Source: RGIG6375 sp964472725 (lineage in GTDB: Bacteria; Bacillota; Clostridia; Oscillospirales; Oscillospiraceae). Taken from it: a stretch of 64,000 bases of DNA. Within the stretch, counting starts at the first letter, position 1; each line of letters begins with the position of its first letter. Below, in pieces: positions 1 through 8,786 of this stretch. A model generated the notes under the pieces. It had not been told where the DNA came from, ran no database searches, and saw nothing but the letters and a program-made list of their open reading frames with translations. The stretch covers positions 1 through 64,000 of the forward strand of contig CAYYLZ010000004.1 in NCBI GenBank assembly GCA_964472725.1, written 5' to 3'. A program made the position numbers and the translations under genes.

Positions 1-53
1 AATTCTCAATTCTCAATTCTCAATTCTCAATTCTCAATTCTCAATTCTCAATT
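1..53. repeat. Family D heptamer array (AATTCTC x7)
   Basis: Seven perfect copies of AATTCTC followed by AATTC. The array ends 18 bases before the first start codon. The same heptamer recurs before many genes in the window, for example near 17340, 27240 and 62820, and in reverse orientation at 36219-36275. Confidence 0.9.
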
Positions 54-70
54 CATCAAGAGGACACACA

Positions 71-1927
71 ATGAACATTGTCGCGTATATCTTCACCGTA
101 ATTGTCGCCGCCTGCGCCGTGGGCTTTACCCTGCGGTGCTTTGCCCCTGCGCCGGTGGGCAGTTTGCTCAGCCTGAACGAAAACAACAGCGTTTTCCACA
201 AGCCCCACCCCATGGAGCGTCGGGACGTCGTACCGCTGGCGGCGATTTGCCTTGTCTACGCCATTATTGCCTTCATCGGACTGGGCAGCAGCAAAGCGCC
301 GGAGACTTACTACCACTTCACCGAAACGGACAACAGCGTCACCCTGCAGCTGGCGGAGCCCGCCGAGGCGGAAAGTCTGCTGCATTACTCCGCCGTAACC
401 GCCGGACGCTATCTCGTGGAGCTTTCCTCCGACGGCGATATATGGGTGGAGCAAGGTCAGTGGGAGCAGGACTCCAACGCCCAGTTCAAGTGGTACAAGG
501 AAGAGCCGGTAATGAGCGACTTCCGCTATATCCGCGTCACCGAGCTGAGCGGCAGCTGCTACCTGGGCGAAATTGCCGTGCGCAAAACCGACGGCACGCT
601 GGCCGCCTTCCTTGGCGACCACGCCCTCACCGACGAGCAGGACACCGTCCCCCAGCACATAAACTACATGACCAGCTCCTACTTCGACGAAATTTACCAC
701 CCCCGCACGGCACTTGAGTACCTTATGGGCGAGACCATCTACGAGGTCTCCCACCCCCCGCTGGGCAAGGGCATCATTTCGCTGGGTATACGCGCTTTCG
801 GCATGAACCCCTTCGGCTGGCGCTTTATGGGCACCCTCTGCGGCGTGCTCATGCTGCCCATTCTCTACATTTTCCTGAAAAATCTCTTCGGGCGCACAGC
901 CGTGGCCGCCTGCACCACGGTGGTATTCGCCTTCGACTTCATGCACTTCGTGCAGACCCGCATCGCCACCATCGACAGCTATACCGTTTTTTTCGTGCTG
1001 CTGATGTTCTGGCTCATGTACCGCTGGTTCACCCAGCCCCTTGATGCGCCCCACTCCAAAACCGCCCCATGGCTCTTCGCCGCAGGCGCCGCCTTCGGTA
1101 TCGGCGCGGCCTGCAAGTGGTCGGTGCTCTACGGCGGCGCGGGGCTCGCGGTGGTATGGCTGCTGCGCATGGTAATGCTCTTCCGCTATAAGGGCAGAAA
1201 GGCGCTGCGACCCTTTGCCGAAACGGTGCTCCTTTCCATCGCTTTTTTCGTGCTTATCCCCGCCGTAATCTATTACCTTTCCTACCAACCCTACGGCGCG
1301 GTGAAGGGCTGCGGCATTTTCTCAAAGGAGTATTTGGACATCGTTTGGGAAAACCAGCTCTATATGTTCAATTACCACTCCACTCTGGAGGCCACCCACC
1401 CCTACGAATCCCGCTGGTGGCAGTGGCTGCTGGATATCCGCCCCATTCTCTATTACCTTGAATACTTCGACGACAACACCAAATCCGCCTTCGGAGCTTT
1501 CGGCAATCCCCTGTTCTGGTGGTCAGGTCTCGGCTGCCTTATTTCGCTGGCCGTCACCACTATCCGCCGCCGTGACGCCGTTGGTATGCTTATCCTTATC
1601 GGCTGGCTTTCCAATATCCTGCCCTGGCTGGGCATAGAGCGCTGCGCCTTTATCTATCATTATTTCCCCTGCACCATATTCCTCGCCCTTGCGGTGGGCT
1701 GGCAGATGGAGGGCATGTGCCGCGCCAAGGAGGAACAGCTTCGGCTGCAGCACGGCAGCAGACTGCGGCTCAGTCCCCTGCGCCGCTGCGACGGCATGAT
1801 TTTCGTCTTTGCCGCCCTGTGCATCGTGATGTTCGTGCTGTTCTACCCCGTCCTTTCCGGCGTCCGCGTCAGCCGCGAATATACCAACACCCTCCTCCGC
1901 TGGTTCGGCGGCCGCTATCCGTTCTGA
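71..1927 (+). CDS. PMT-family membrane glycosyltransferase
   Basis: A 618-residue multi-span membrane protein of the dolichyl-phosphate-mannose protein mannosyltransferase (PMT) type, which moves a sugar from a lipid carrier to an acceptor outside the membrane. A first membrane segment lies at about residues 1-22 and another at about 55-75. A soluble beta-rich stretch (about 80-200) resembles a discoidin-like insert. The PMT signature follows: an acidic residue before SHPPLGKG at about 226-235, then many hydrophobic helices with short charged loops (RIATIDSY near 297). The start has an AGAGGA ribosome site eight bases upstream. It stands alone, and the sugar and acceptor cannot be read from the sequence. 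Confidence 0.8.
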   Translation: MNIVAYIFTVIVAACAVGFTLRCFAPAPVGSLLSLNENNSVFHKPHPMERRDVVPLAAICLVYAIIAFIGLGSSKAPETYYHFTETDNSVTLQLAEPAEAESLLHYSAVTAGRYLVELSSDGDIWVEQGQWEQDSNAQFKWYKEEPVMSDFRYIRVTELSGSCYLGEIAVRKTDGTLAAFLGDHALTDEQDTVPQHINYMTSSYFDEIYHPRTALEYLMGETIYEVSHPPLGKGIISLGIRAFGMNPFGWRFMGTLCGVLMLPILYIFLKNLFGRTAVAACTTVVFAFDFMHFVQTRIATIDSYTVFFVLLMFWLMYRWFTQPLDAPHSKTAPWLFAAGAAFGIGAACKWSVLYGGAGLAVVWLLRMVMLFRYKGRKALRPFAETVLLSIAFFVLIPAVIYYLSYQPYGAVKGCGIFSKEYLDIVWENQLYMFNYHSTLEATHPYESRWWQWLLDIRPILYYLEYFDDNTKSAFGAFGNPLFWWSGLGCLISLAVTTIRRRDAVGMLILIGWLSNILPWLGIERCAFIYHYFPCTIFLALAVGWQMEGMCRAKEEQLRLQHGSRLRLSPLRRCDGMIFVFAALCIVMFVLFYPVLSGVRVSREYTNTLLRWFGGRYPF

Positions 1928-1938
1928 TTTAATACTTT

Positions 1939-2016
1939 TATGCCGCTTCGCGGCATTCCCCTCATCAGTCATTTGCTTACGCAAATGCCAGCTTCCCCCC
2001 AAAAGGGGGAAGCCAT
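1939..2016. repeat. Family B repeat, left flank of the DUF559 gene
   Basis: Contains a small hairpin (ATGCCGC/GCGGCAT), the block ATTCCCCTCATCAGTCA, a hairpin CATTTGC/GCAAATG, and a stem CTTCCCCC/GGGGGAAG. An inverted copy of the same unit lies just after the next gene at 2399-2465. Confidence 0.8.
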
Positions 2017-2031
2017 ACCAAAGGAGCAACT

Positions 2032-2394
2032 ATGAAGCGAAACTATAAGGAAAATCTGTTGCCCACAGCCAAGGTGCTGCGGAAAAATATGACTCCTGAG
2101 GAACGTCACCTTTGGTATGATTTCCTCAAAACATTACCAGTCGTGTTCAAACGTCAAAAACCTCTCGGTTCCTATATTGTTGATTTCTGCTGTCCTTCCG
2201 CCAAACTTGTCATAGAACTTGACGGAACTCAGCATTATGAAGATGAGGGTTTTAAAAGAGCCACCAACCGGGATAGCTATCTTCAAAATACCGGTTACAC
2301 CGTAAAACGCTATTCCAACCGAGATATTCATCAGAATTTCGAAGGAGTCTGCCGGGATATCTATATAACAATTTTTAACCAAGATTGGGATTAA
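2032..2394 (+). CDS. DUF559 (Vsr-like fold) endonuclease-domain protein
   Basis: A 120-residue protein of the DUF559 family, related to very-short-patch-repair endonucleases. Visible family features are the MTPEERHLWYDFLK segment (about residues 20-33), FKRQKPLGSYIVDFCCPSA (about 39-57) and the acidic active-site strand VIELDGTQHY (about 60-69). An AAGGAG ribosome site precedes ATG 2032. The gene is more AT-rich than its neighbours and is enclosed by two copies of repeat family B in opposite orientation. This suggests a mobile or repeat-associated cassette. Nuclease activity is inferred from the family. Confidence 0.85.
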   Translation: MKRNYKENLLPTAKVLRKNMTPEERHLWYDFLKTLPVVFKRQKPLGSYIVDFCCPSAKLVIELDGTQHYEDEGFKRATNRDSYLQNTGYTVKRYSNRDIHQNFEGVCRDIYITIFNQDWD

Positions 2395-2398
2395 TTCC

Positions 2399-2465
2399 CC
2401 GGCTTCCCCCTTTGGGGGGAAGCTGTCGTAAAGTGACTGATGAGGGGAATCCGCGCAGCGGATAA
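2399..2465. repeat. Family B repeat, right flank of the DUF559 gene (inverted)
   Basis: Stem CTTCCCCC/GGGGGAAG followed by TGACTGATGAGGGGAAT and a CGCGCAGCG tail. Read on the minus strand it matches the left-flank unit at 1939-2016, including the 17-base block ATTCCCCTCATCAGTCA. Confidence 0.8.
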
Positions 2466-2539
2466 ATGCCCCCGCATATCCCGCCATGAAGAATTTCATT
2501 ACTTTCCATGCCCGCAGGGCAATTCACGGAGGCAAGCTC

Positions 2540-3364
2540 ATGCTCTACGATTATCACGTACACAGCACCTATTCCGACGACGCGGAAAACACAATGGCCG
2601 AAATGGCACTGGCGGCAGCCAACGCCGGACTGGCGGGTCTCTGCTTCACCGACCACGTGGATCTGGACGACATAAACGGCGTATACAACCCTCTCGCGTG
2701 GCGTCCCGATGAATATTTCGCCGCATTTGAAAAGGCAAAAGCCACCGCGGGCGACAATATCATGCTGCGCCTTGGCGTGGAGCTGGGCGAAGCCACCCAC
2801 TATCCGGAAATTGCCCGCCAAATCGCAGGCGAGCTGCCGGACTTCATCATCGGCTCGGTGCATAACCTTGAAAGCACCCCCGACTTCTACTGCGGCCGCG
2901 CAGGCGGCGAATGTCCCGAAATGTACGCCACCCGCGAAAGCTGTGCCGCACTCCTTGACAAATACGTCACCGAGCTGGAGGACACCGCCCGTCTGGGTCT
3001 GTTCGACGTTATCGGCCACATCGGCTATCCCCTGCGCTATATGCGCACCCTCTACCCGGACATGGGCATCGAGCCGTGGCGGGACAGGCTGGCGGAGCTT
3101 TTCCGCAGCCTTGCCCAAAGCGGCAAGGGCATAGAGCTCAACTGCTCCGGCCTGCGACAGAGCCTTGGCGAGACCATGCCCGCCAAGTGGCTGCTGGCGC
3201 TTTACCGTGATATGGGCGGCGAAATAATCACTCTCGGCTCCGACGCCCACCGCACCGAGCACGTTGGCAGCGGTCTTTCCATTGGAAAAAATCTTCTGCA
3301 GGGGCTTGGCTTTAAGTATTATTGCGTGTATAATAGTAGAAAACCCGAATTCATTGAACTCTGA
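2540..3364 (+). CDS. hisK: Histidinol-phosphatase (PHP family)
   Basis: A 274-residue PHP-domain phosphoesterase of the HisK/HisJ type, which removes phosphate from L-histidinol phosphate in histidine synthesis. Metal-binding motifs are visible: YDYHVHST with the HxH pair at residues 6 and 8, FTDHVDLDD at about 39-47, IGSVHNLES at about 98-106, and GSDAH near residue 240. ATG 2540 is preferred over the upstream ATG 2486 because GGAGG sits eight bases before it and PHP proteins begin almost directly with the HxH strand. Other histidine genes are not adjacent, so another sugar-phosphate or polyol-phosphate substrate is possible. Confidence 0.75.
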   Translation: MLYDYHVHSTYSDDAENTMAEMALAAANAGLAGLCFTDHVDLDDINGVYNPLAWRPDEYFAAFEKAKATAGDNIMLRLGVELGEATHYPEIARQIAGELPDFIIGSVHNLESTPDFYCGRAGGECPEMYATRESCAALLDKYVTELEDTARLGLFDVIGHIGYPLRYMRTLYPDMGIEPWRDRLAELFRSLAQSGKGIELNCSGLRQSLGETMPAKWLLALYRDMGGEIITLGSDAHRTEHVGSGLSIGKNLLQGLGFKYYCVYNSRKPEFIEL

Positions 3365-3388
3365 TATATATACAGGAGGAACAGAAAC

Positions 3389-3832
3389 ATGATTGCTCTT
3401 GCAAACGACCACTCCGGCATTGCCCTCAAGGAAGAAATCAAGAAGCTGCTGGACAAGCGTGGTCTTGCCTACAAGGACTTCGGCACCAACACCGAGGCCA
3501 GCGTTGACTATCCCATCTACGGCGAGGCTGTCGCCAAGGCTGTAGTTTCCGGCGAGTGTGAACGCGGTATCATCATCTGCGGCACCGGCATCGGCATCTC
3601 CATCGCCGCCAATAAGGTTCGCGGCGCCCGCGCGGCTCTCTGCACCGATTGCTTCATGGCTGAGATGACCCGCCGCCACAACGACGCAAATATTCTCGCT
3701 CTCGGCGCCCGCGTGCTGGGTCACGGCCTTGCGCTGAAGATAGTTGAGACCTTCCTCGACACCGAGTTCGAGGGCGGCCGCCATGAGCGCCGCATAGACA
3801 TCATCTCCGCAATCGAAGAGAGAAGCAGATGA
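3389..3832 (+). CDS. rpiB: Ribose 5-phosphate isomerase B
   Basis: A 147-residue RpiB/LacAB-family protein interconverting ribulose 5-phosphate and ribose 5-phosphate in the pentose phosphate pathway. It has the family's usual length. The N-terminal ANDHSGIALKEEI motif (residues 5-17) is present, as is the catalytic-cysteine loop IIICGTGIGISIAANK (Cys about 64). A strong AGGAGG site lies just upstream. The gene follows the PHP phosphatase by 24 bp and overlaps the next small gene by four bases, so the three probably form one operon. Confidence 0.93.
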   Translation: MIALANDHSGIALKEEIKKLLDKRGLAYKDFGTNTEASVDYPIYGEAVAKAVVSGECERGIIICGTGIGISIAANKVRGARAALCTDCFMAEMTRRHNDANILALGARVLGHGLALKIVETFLDTEFEGGRHERRIDIISAIEERSR

Positions 3833-4017
3833 AAAAGCCCCGGGTCTACCGCGACCGCAGACCGCTGGTGATAGCCCTGAGGGTGATAGCCGCAGCGCTT
3901 ATCCTTGCGGTGGCTCTGTGCATCTTCGCCTTCTTCTGGTTCCGGCGCTACATAGTCATCGAAAATGACATTCTGCGCCTTGAGCTCCCATGGGAGCAAA
4001 GCGAAATAGTCGATTGA
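3829..4017 (+). CDS. Small single-span membrane protein
   Basis: A 62-residue protein with a basic N-terminus (residues 1-12), one long hydrophobic segment at about 14-35 and a short acidic tail. It overlaps the rpiB stop by ATGA, which implies translational coupling. No family is recognised. It is followed directly by a terminator, so it is the last gene of the operon. Confidence 0.6.
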   Translation: MKKPRVYRDRRPLVIALRVIAAALILAVALCIFAFFWFRRYIVIENDILRLELPWEQSEIVD

Positions 4018-4023
4018 TACGAG

Positions 4024-4053
4024 CGCCCCTGTTCCACGGAACAGGGGCGTTTT
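4024..4053 (+). terminator. Rho-independent terminator of the rpiB operon
   Basis: A 12-bp perfect stem CGCCCCTGTTCC / GGAACAGGGGCG with a two-base loop, followed by TTTT. It begins seven bases after the stop codon of the small membrane protein. Confidence 0.85.
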
Positions 4054-4586
4054 GCTTGTGCGGCGCCTCAGGCACGCCTCAGCCCTACGTTCATCGGTTA
4101 GTATGTACGTTTATATCGTAGGGCAGGGGCGTGCCCCTGCCGAAATGAAACGATAACCCCTGTACTAACGATAACACGCAAAAATCCCAAAACGCCTTCG
4201 TAGGGAATGGGCCTGCCCATTCCGCTATGTTGGTTTACTTCCGGCAGTATCGTTAAAAGCGGAGGCAGACCTGTTCCCTACAAACTTGATTTCACTTCAT
4301 TCGTGGGACGCAGGGAACAGTCTTGACCGTTCCGCAAGCGTCGTACCCTCCCCCGCAAAATTTTGAAATATTATATTCATAATCTTTCAAAATCCGACCG
4401 ACTGCCTAAAATCCCCTTTTTAAGCCCTCAAAACGCCGTTAAATCGAACACGCTCACCCCACACGTATTTTTGTCAAAACTTAATTTAAGGGTAAAAAGC
4501 CGCATTTTTAGGCATTGTCGCAAAAATCGCCCCCAATTTTGCAAAAATTTTGGAGTTATTTCAGCCAAGTTTCCGCTTCATTAAGA
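4054..4586. repeat. Intergenic repeats before ppdK
   Basis: No gene is seen. Near 4120-4141 there is a GCAGGGGC/GCCCCTGC hairpin of the GTAGGG type (related to family C). A family E pair follows at about 4199-4305: GGGAATGGGC with its mirror, then a CTGTTCCCTAC end. From about 4340 the sequence becomes AT-rich and leads into the ppdK promoter. Confidence 0.6.
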
Positions 4587-4615
4587 TTGCGAAATCAAGC
4601 CGGGAAGCGTATAAT
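4587..4615 (+). promoter_or_regulatory. Promoter of ppdK
   Basis: A -35 box TTGCGA (4587-4592) and a perfect -10 box TATAAT (4610-4615) are separated by 17 bp. They lie about 90 bp before the GTG start of ppdK. Confidence 0.7.
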
Positions 4616-4705
4616 GAGTATGTATACAGCTTTTTTGCAATTTTCCAAATCCCAACCTTCATACACAGCCGCAGACGGGCGGCGCATTGGAAAGGACGAA
4701 TAATC

Positions 4706-7336
4706 GTGGCTCATAAATATATTTATCTGTTTTCCGAAGGCAGCGGCAGCATGCGTGAGCTGCTGGGCGGCAAGGGCGCCAACCTTGCCGAGATGACCAA
4801 TCTCGGTATGCCCGTTCCTCCCGGCTTCATCATCACCACCGAGGCCTGCACCCAGTACTACAACGACGGCGAGACCATCAGCGAGGAAATTCAGGCTCAG
4901 ATACTTGAATACGTGGAAAAGCTGGAGGAGATGTCCGGCCAGAAGTTCGGCGACAAGGATAACCCCCTGCTGGTGTCCGTGCGCTCCGGCGCCCGCGCCT
5001 CCATGCCCGGCATGATGGACACCATTCTCAACCTCGGCCTTAACGACGAGGGCGTCGAGGCTCTCGCACGAAGCTCAAACAACCCCCGCTGGGCATGGGA
5101 CTGCTACCGCCGTTTCATTCAGATGTACTCCGACGTTGTCATGGAGGTCGGCAAGAGCTACTTCGAGGAGCTTATCGACGAAATGAAGGCTCAGCGCGGC
5201 GTAGAGCAGGACGTTGACCTGCGTTGGGAGGATCTCAAGGAGCTTGCCGAACAGTTCAAGGCCGAATACAAGGCCAAGGTAGGCGAGGACTTCCCCCAGG
5301 ATCCCAAGACCCAGCTTATGGGCGCGGTAAAGGCGGTTTTCCGCAGTTGGAATAACCCCCGCGCCATCGTATACCGCCGCATGAACGATATCCCCGGCGA
5401 TTGGGGCACCGCCGTTTCCGTTGTAAAGATGGCCTTCGGCAACCTCAACGACGATTCCGGCACCGGCGTTGCCTTCACCCGCAACCCCGCCACCGGCGAA
5501 AAGATGCTGGACGGCGAGTTCCTCATGAACGCTCAGGGCGAGGACGTTGTTGCCGGTATCCGCACTCCCCTGCCCATCTCCGCTCTTGCGGAGACCATGC
5601 CCGAGGTCTATGCTCAGTTCGTGGAAATTTCCCAGAACCTTGAGAACCACTATCGTGACATGCAGGACATGGAGTTCACCATCGAGAACAAGAAGCTTTA
5701 CATGCTGCAGACCCGAAACGGCAAGCGCACCCCCTTCGCGGCGCTGAAAATCGCCTGCGACCTGCTGGACGAGGGCATGATAGACGAGAAGCAGGCCATT
5801 TCCATGATAGACCCCCGCTCTCTCGACACTCTTCTCCACCCCACCTTCGACCCCAAGGCGCTTGCTGAGGCCAAGCCCATCGGTCAGGGTCTCAACGCCT
5901 CCCCCGGCGCAGCCTGCGGTCAGGTAGTTTTCACCGCCGCTGACGCGAAGGAGTGGGCTGCCGAGGGCAAAAAGGTAGTTCTCGTCCGTCATGAGACCTC
6001 CCCCGAGGACATCGAAGGCATGGAAGCCAGCCAGGGCATACTTACCGCCCGCGGCGGACGCACCAGCCACGCCGCTGTTGTCGCCCGTGGCATGGGCACC
6101 TGCTGCGTTGCAGGCTGCGGCGAAATCAAGATGGACGAAGCCAATAAGCTCTTTGAGCTTGGCGGCAAGATCATCCGCGAGGGCGACGTTATCTCCATCG
6201 ACGGCGGCACCGGCAAGATATACGGCGAGGCGCTGCCCACGGTGGACGCCTCCATCGGCGGCGAATTTGCCCGCATTATGGCGCTGGCCGATAAGTACCG
6301 CCGCCTCCACGTGCGCACCAACGCCGACTCCCCCCGTGACGCCGCTCAGGCAATGAAGTTCGGCGCGGAGGGTGTAGGCCTCTGCCGCACGGAGCACATG
6401 TTCTTCGCGGAAGACCGCATCGCCGCGATCCGCGAAATGATAGTTTCCGAAACTCCCGAGCAGCGCAAGAGAGCGCTGGCAAAGATAGAGCCCATGCAGC
6501 AGGGCGACTTCGAGGCCATCTACGAGGCCATGGAGGGCGCGCCCGTCACCATTCGCTTCCTGGATCCCCCGCTCCACGAGTTCGTGCCCACCGCCGACGC
6601 AGCCATCGCCGCGCTGGCTAAGGAAATGGGACTTGAGCCCGAGGCACTGAAAAAAGTCATCAACTCTCTCCACGAGGTCAACCCCATGATGGGTCACCGC
6701 GGTGTCCGACTGGCAGTCACCTACCCCGAAATTGCCGAAATGCAGACCGAGGCAGTTATCCGCGCGGCTCTCAACGTGTCGGCAAAGCACCCCGAGTGGA
6801 ACATCGTACCCGAGATAATGATCCCGCTGGTAGGCGAAGTGAAAGAACTGGCCTACGTAAAGAAGATAGTCACCGATACCGCCGATAAGCTCATCGCCGA
6901 GGCCGGCAGCGCCATGACCTACAAGGTCGGCACTATGATAGAAATACCCCGCGCCGCCCTCACCGCCGACGATATCGCCAAGGAGGCCGAGTTCTTCTCC
7001 TTCGGCACCAACGACCTGACACAGATGACCTTCGGCTTCTCCCGCGACGACGCAGCCAAGTTCCTTGACGCCTACTACGACAAGAAGATCTACGAGCTTG
7101 ACCCCTTCCAGCGCCTTGACCAGACCGGCGTAGGCAAGCTGGTTGAAATGGCAGCCAAGCTTGGCCGCTCCACCCGCCCCGACCTGCACCTCGGCATCTG
7201 CGGCGAGCACGGCGGCGACCCCTCCAGCGTGGAATTCTGCCACCGCGTAGGCCTCGACTACGTCTCCTGCTCCCCCTTCCGCGTACCCATCGCCCGCCTC
7301 GCCGCCGCTCAGGCAGCCATAAAGGATATGGCATGA
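4706..7336 (+). CDS. ppdK: Pyruvate, phosphate dikinase
   Basis: An 876-residue enzyme, the usual PPDK length. It interconverts pyruvate + ATP + Pi and phosphoenolpyruvate + AMP + PPi in the cytoplasm. The N-terminal ATP-grasp part starts with LLGGKGANLAEM (about residues 17-28). The swivelling phosphohistidine domain has GGRTSHAAVVARGMG near residue 453. The C-terminal PEP/pyruvate barrel includes GICGEHGGDP near the end. GTG 4706 is chosen because AAAGGA lies nine bases upstream and the protein then starts at the family position; the upstream ATG at 4550 would place the promoter inside the gene. In anaerobes it often works in glycolysis to save ATP. Confidence 0.96.
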   Translation: MAHKYIYLFSEGSGSMRELLGGKGANLAEMTNLGMPVPPGFIITTEACTQYYNDGETISEEIQAQILEYVEKLEEMSGQKFGDKDNPLLVSVRSGARASMPGMMDTILNLGLNDEGVEALARSSNNPRWAWDCYRRFIQMYSDVVMEVGKSYFEELIDEMKAQRGVEQDVDLRWEDLKELAEQFKAEYKAKVGEDFPQDPKTQLMGAVKAVFRSWNNPRAIVYRRMNDIPGDWGTAVSVVKMAFGNLNDDSGTGVAFTRNPATGEKMLDGEFLMNAQGEDVVAGIRTPLPISALAETMPEVYAQFVEISQNLENHYRDMQDMEFTIENKKLYMLQTRNGKRTPFAALKIACDLLDEGMIDEKQAISMIDPRSLDTLLHPTFDPKALAEAKPIGQGLNASPGAACGQVVFTAADAKEWAAEGKKVVLVRHETSPEDIEGMEASQGILTARGGRTSHAAVVARGMGTCCVAGCGEIKMDEANKLFELGGKIIREGDVISIDGGTGKIYGEALPTVDASIGGEFARIMALADKYRRLHVRTNADSPRDAAQAMKFGAEGVGLCRTEHMFFAEDRIAAIREMIVSETPEQRKRALAKIEPMQQGDFEAIYEAMEGAPVTIRFLDPPLHEFVPTADAAIAALAKEMGLEPEALKKVINSLHEVNPMMGHRGVRLAVTYPEIAEMQTEAVIRAALNVSAKHPEWNIVPEIMIPLVGEVKELAYVKKIVTDTADKLIAEAGSAMTYKVGTMIEIPRAALTADDIAKEAEFFSFGTNDLTQMTFGFSRDDAAKFLDAYYDKKIYELDPFQRLDQTGVGKLVEMAAKLGRSTRPDLHLGICGEHGGDPSSVEFCHRVGLDYVSCSPFRVPIARLAAAQAAIKDMA

Positions 7337-7379
7337 TCAGATTTTAACAGCACTCAATGCTTTCAGTTCTCCTTAATAG

Positions 7380-7415
7380 CAACACCGCCCATCAACGATG
7401 GACGGTGTTGTTTAT
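7380..7415 (+). terminator. Terminator after ppdK
   Basis: Stem CAACACCG-CCATC / GATGG-CGGTGTTG with one mismatch and a three-base loop, followed by TTTATTATTTT, 44 bases after the ppdK stop. Confidence 0.75.
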
Positions 7416-7469
7416 TATTTTCACTAAATAGCGAATAATAATCATAGCAAGGCGATATAATGTTATTAC

Positions 7470-7505
7470 ATTAGCCTTGACATTAGGCTAATAGCGTGAT
7501 AATAT
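7470..7505 (+). promoter_or_regulatory. Promoter and operator-like inverted repeat of the Fic gene
   Basis: The -35 box TTGACA (7477-7482) and -10 box TAATAT (7500-7505) have a 17-bp spacer. An exact 8-bp inverted repeat, ATTAGCCT (7470-7477) / AGGCTAAT (7485-7492), brackets the -35 box. A second inverted repeat, TAAGTTA (7511-7517) / TAACTTA (7539-7545), lies downstream of the expected start of transcription. Both look like regulator binding sites. Confidence 0.65.
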
Positions 7506-7595
7506 TCAGCTAAGTTATTTAATTTGTGTGATTTTAACTAACTTAATCGCCAAAATCGAGGTTAACACATTACTTTAGACGGAGATTTGATTATC

Positions 7596-8786
7596 ATGAG
7601 TTATGTTTTGCTGTCTGATTTGTTTTATAAAAACAAGGAGGAATACGAGCTTTTATATAAGAAAAGACTATCATCGGAGTCTACCCGTATTTTACCTGTC
7701 AAAATAGGCACTAATAATGCATTTTATTGTTTGTGTCCCGAGATTTACGATATGAGCCTTAAAATAATGCAGCTGGATAAAGCCGTATCAAAAGTAAGAC
7801 TCCTTCTTCCGGTCAGCGCACTTGGTCAATTCACCAAAAAATGTTTGATAGACGAAATCAGGCTGACAAACGACATAGAGGGTGTTTACAGTACCAGAAA
7901 AGAATTGGCTGCAATATTTGAAGAAATGGGCAAAAAAAGCGAAAAAAAGCGCTTTTACGGCTTGGTGAATAAATATAGCATGCTGATAAGCGGCGGAGAA
8001 TTTGACTTGATAACCTCACCTGATATAAGGGATATTTATAATGAATTGGTTTTAAACGAGGTTGTTTCCGATTGTCCCGAAAATGCCCCGGATGGCGAAT
8101 TTTTCAGAAAAGACATGGCCGAAATCACAACTCCAACTCAAAAAGTCATACACAAAGGGGCATATCCCGAAACAAAAATAATTCAGCTTATGGAGCAGTC
8201 CTTGAATATCCTTAATCAGAAGGATATTCCCATTCTGATAAGGATTTCTATATTTCACTACCTTTTTGGTTATATACATCCATTTTATGACGGCAACGGA
8301 AGAACCTCCCGATTTATAAGCAGTTATCTTCTTTCCCGGGAATTTGAGCATCTGATAGGATTCAGGCTTTCCTACACCATCAAAGCTCATATAAAAGAAT
8401 ACTATGATGCGTTTAAGAACTGCAACGACGAAAAGAATTCGGGTGATCTTACTCCGTTCATAATTATGTTTCTTAAAATAATCCTTGAGTCCTTTGAAAA
8501 TCTGTACGACGCCTTAAACAGCAGAAGGGAACTGCTCTCTAAATACGTCGACATTATCGAAAAGAACGATACCTTATCGGAAGAAAACAAAGACTTCCTT
8601 TTTATTATGGTTCAGGTTTCTTTGTTCTCTTATGAGGGAATTACAAAGAAAGCTTTATGTTCCGAGTTGAGTATAAGCCCCTCCACTGTCGATAAAAGAT
8701 TGACAAAGTTCAAGGATTGGCTGATCGCGGATAAAAGCGGACGGGCAATCAAATATATGCTCGACCTGAATAAATTTTCGCAATAA
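7596..8786 (+). CDS. Fic family protein (putative AMPylase) with N-terminal self-inhibitory motif
   Basis: A 396-residue Fic protein. The catalytic motif HPFYDGNGRTSRF (about residues 228-240) carries all the canonical Fic residues: His, Asp, GNGR and the second Arg. Near residue 91, TNDIEG matches the (S/T)xxxE(G/N) inhibitory helix of class II Fic proteins, placed before the Fic core. The C-terminus holds a winged-helix-like segment (SISPSTVDKRLTKFKDWL, about 360-377) that could bind DNA. ATG 7596 has GGAG eleven bases upstream; a TTG at 7587 lies too close. The gene is clearly AT-rich against the surrounding DNA, which suggests horizontal acquisition. The target protein is unknown. Confidence 0.88.
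   Translation: MSYVLLSDLFYKNKEEYELLYKKRLSSESTRILPVKIGTNNAFYCLCPEIYDMSLKIMQLDKAVSKVRLLLPVSALGQFTKKCLIDEIRLTNDIEGVYSTRKELAAIFEEMGKKSEKKRFYGLVNKYSMLISGGEFDLITSPDIRDIYNELVLNEVVSDCPENAPDGEFFRKDMAEITTPTQKVIHKGAYPETKIIQLMEQSLNILNQKDIPILIRISIFHYLFGYIHPFYDGNGRTSRFISSYLLSREFEHLIGFRLSYTIKAHIKEYYDAFKNCNDEKNSGDLTPFIIMFLKIILESFENLYDALNSRRELLSKYVDIIEKNDTLSEENKDFLFIMVQVSLFSYEGITKKALCSELSISPSTVDKRLTKFKDWLIADKSGRAIKYMLDLNKFSQ

Noticed and set aside
4363..4703. Small genes in the ppdK upstream region
   Set aside because: Short open frames lack ribosome sites and overlap the ppdK promoter and leader.
5075..7243. A 722-codon minus-strand open frame opposite ppdK
   Set aside because: No motifs and no ribosome site; it lies wholly inside pyruvate phosphate dikinase.
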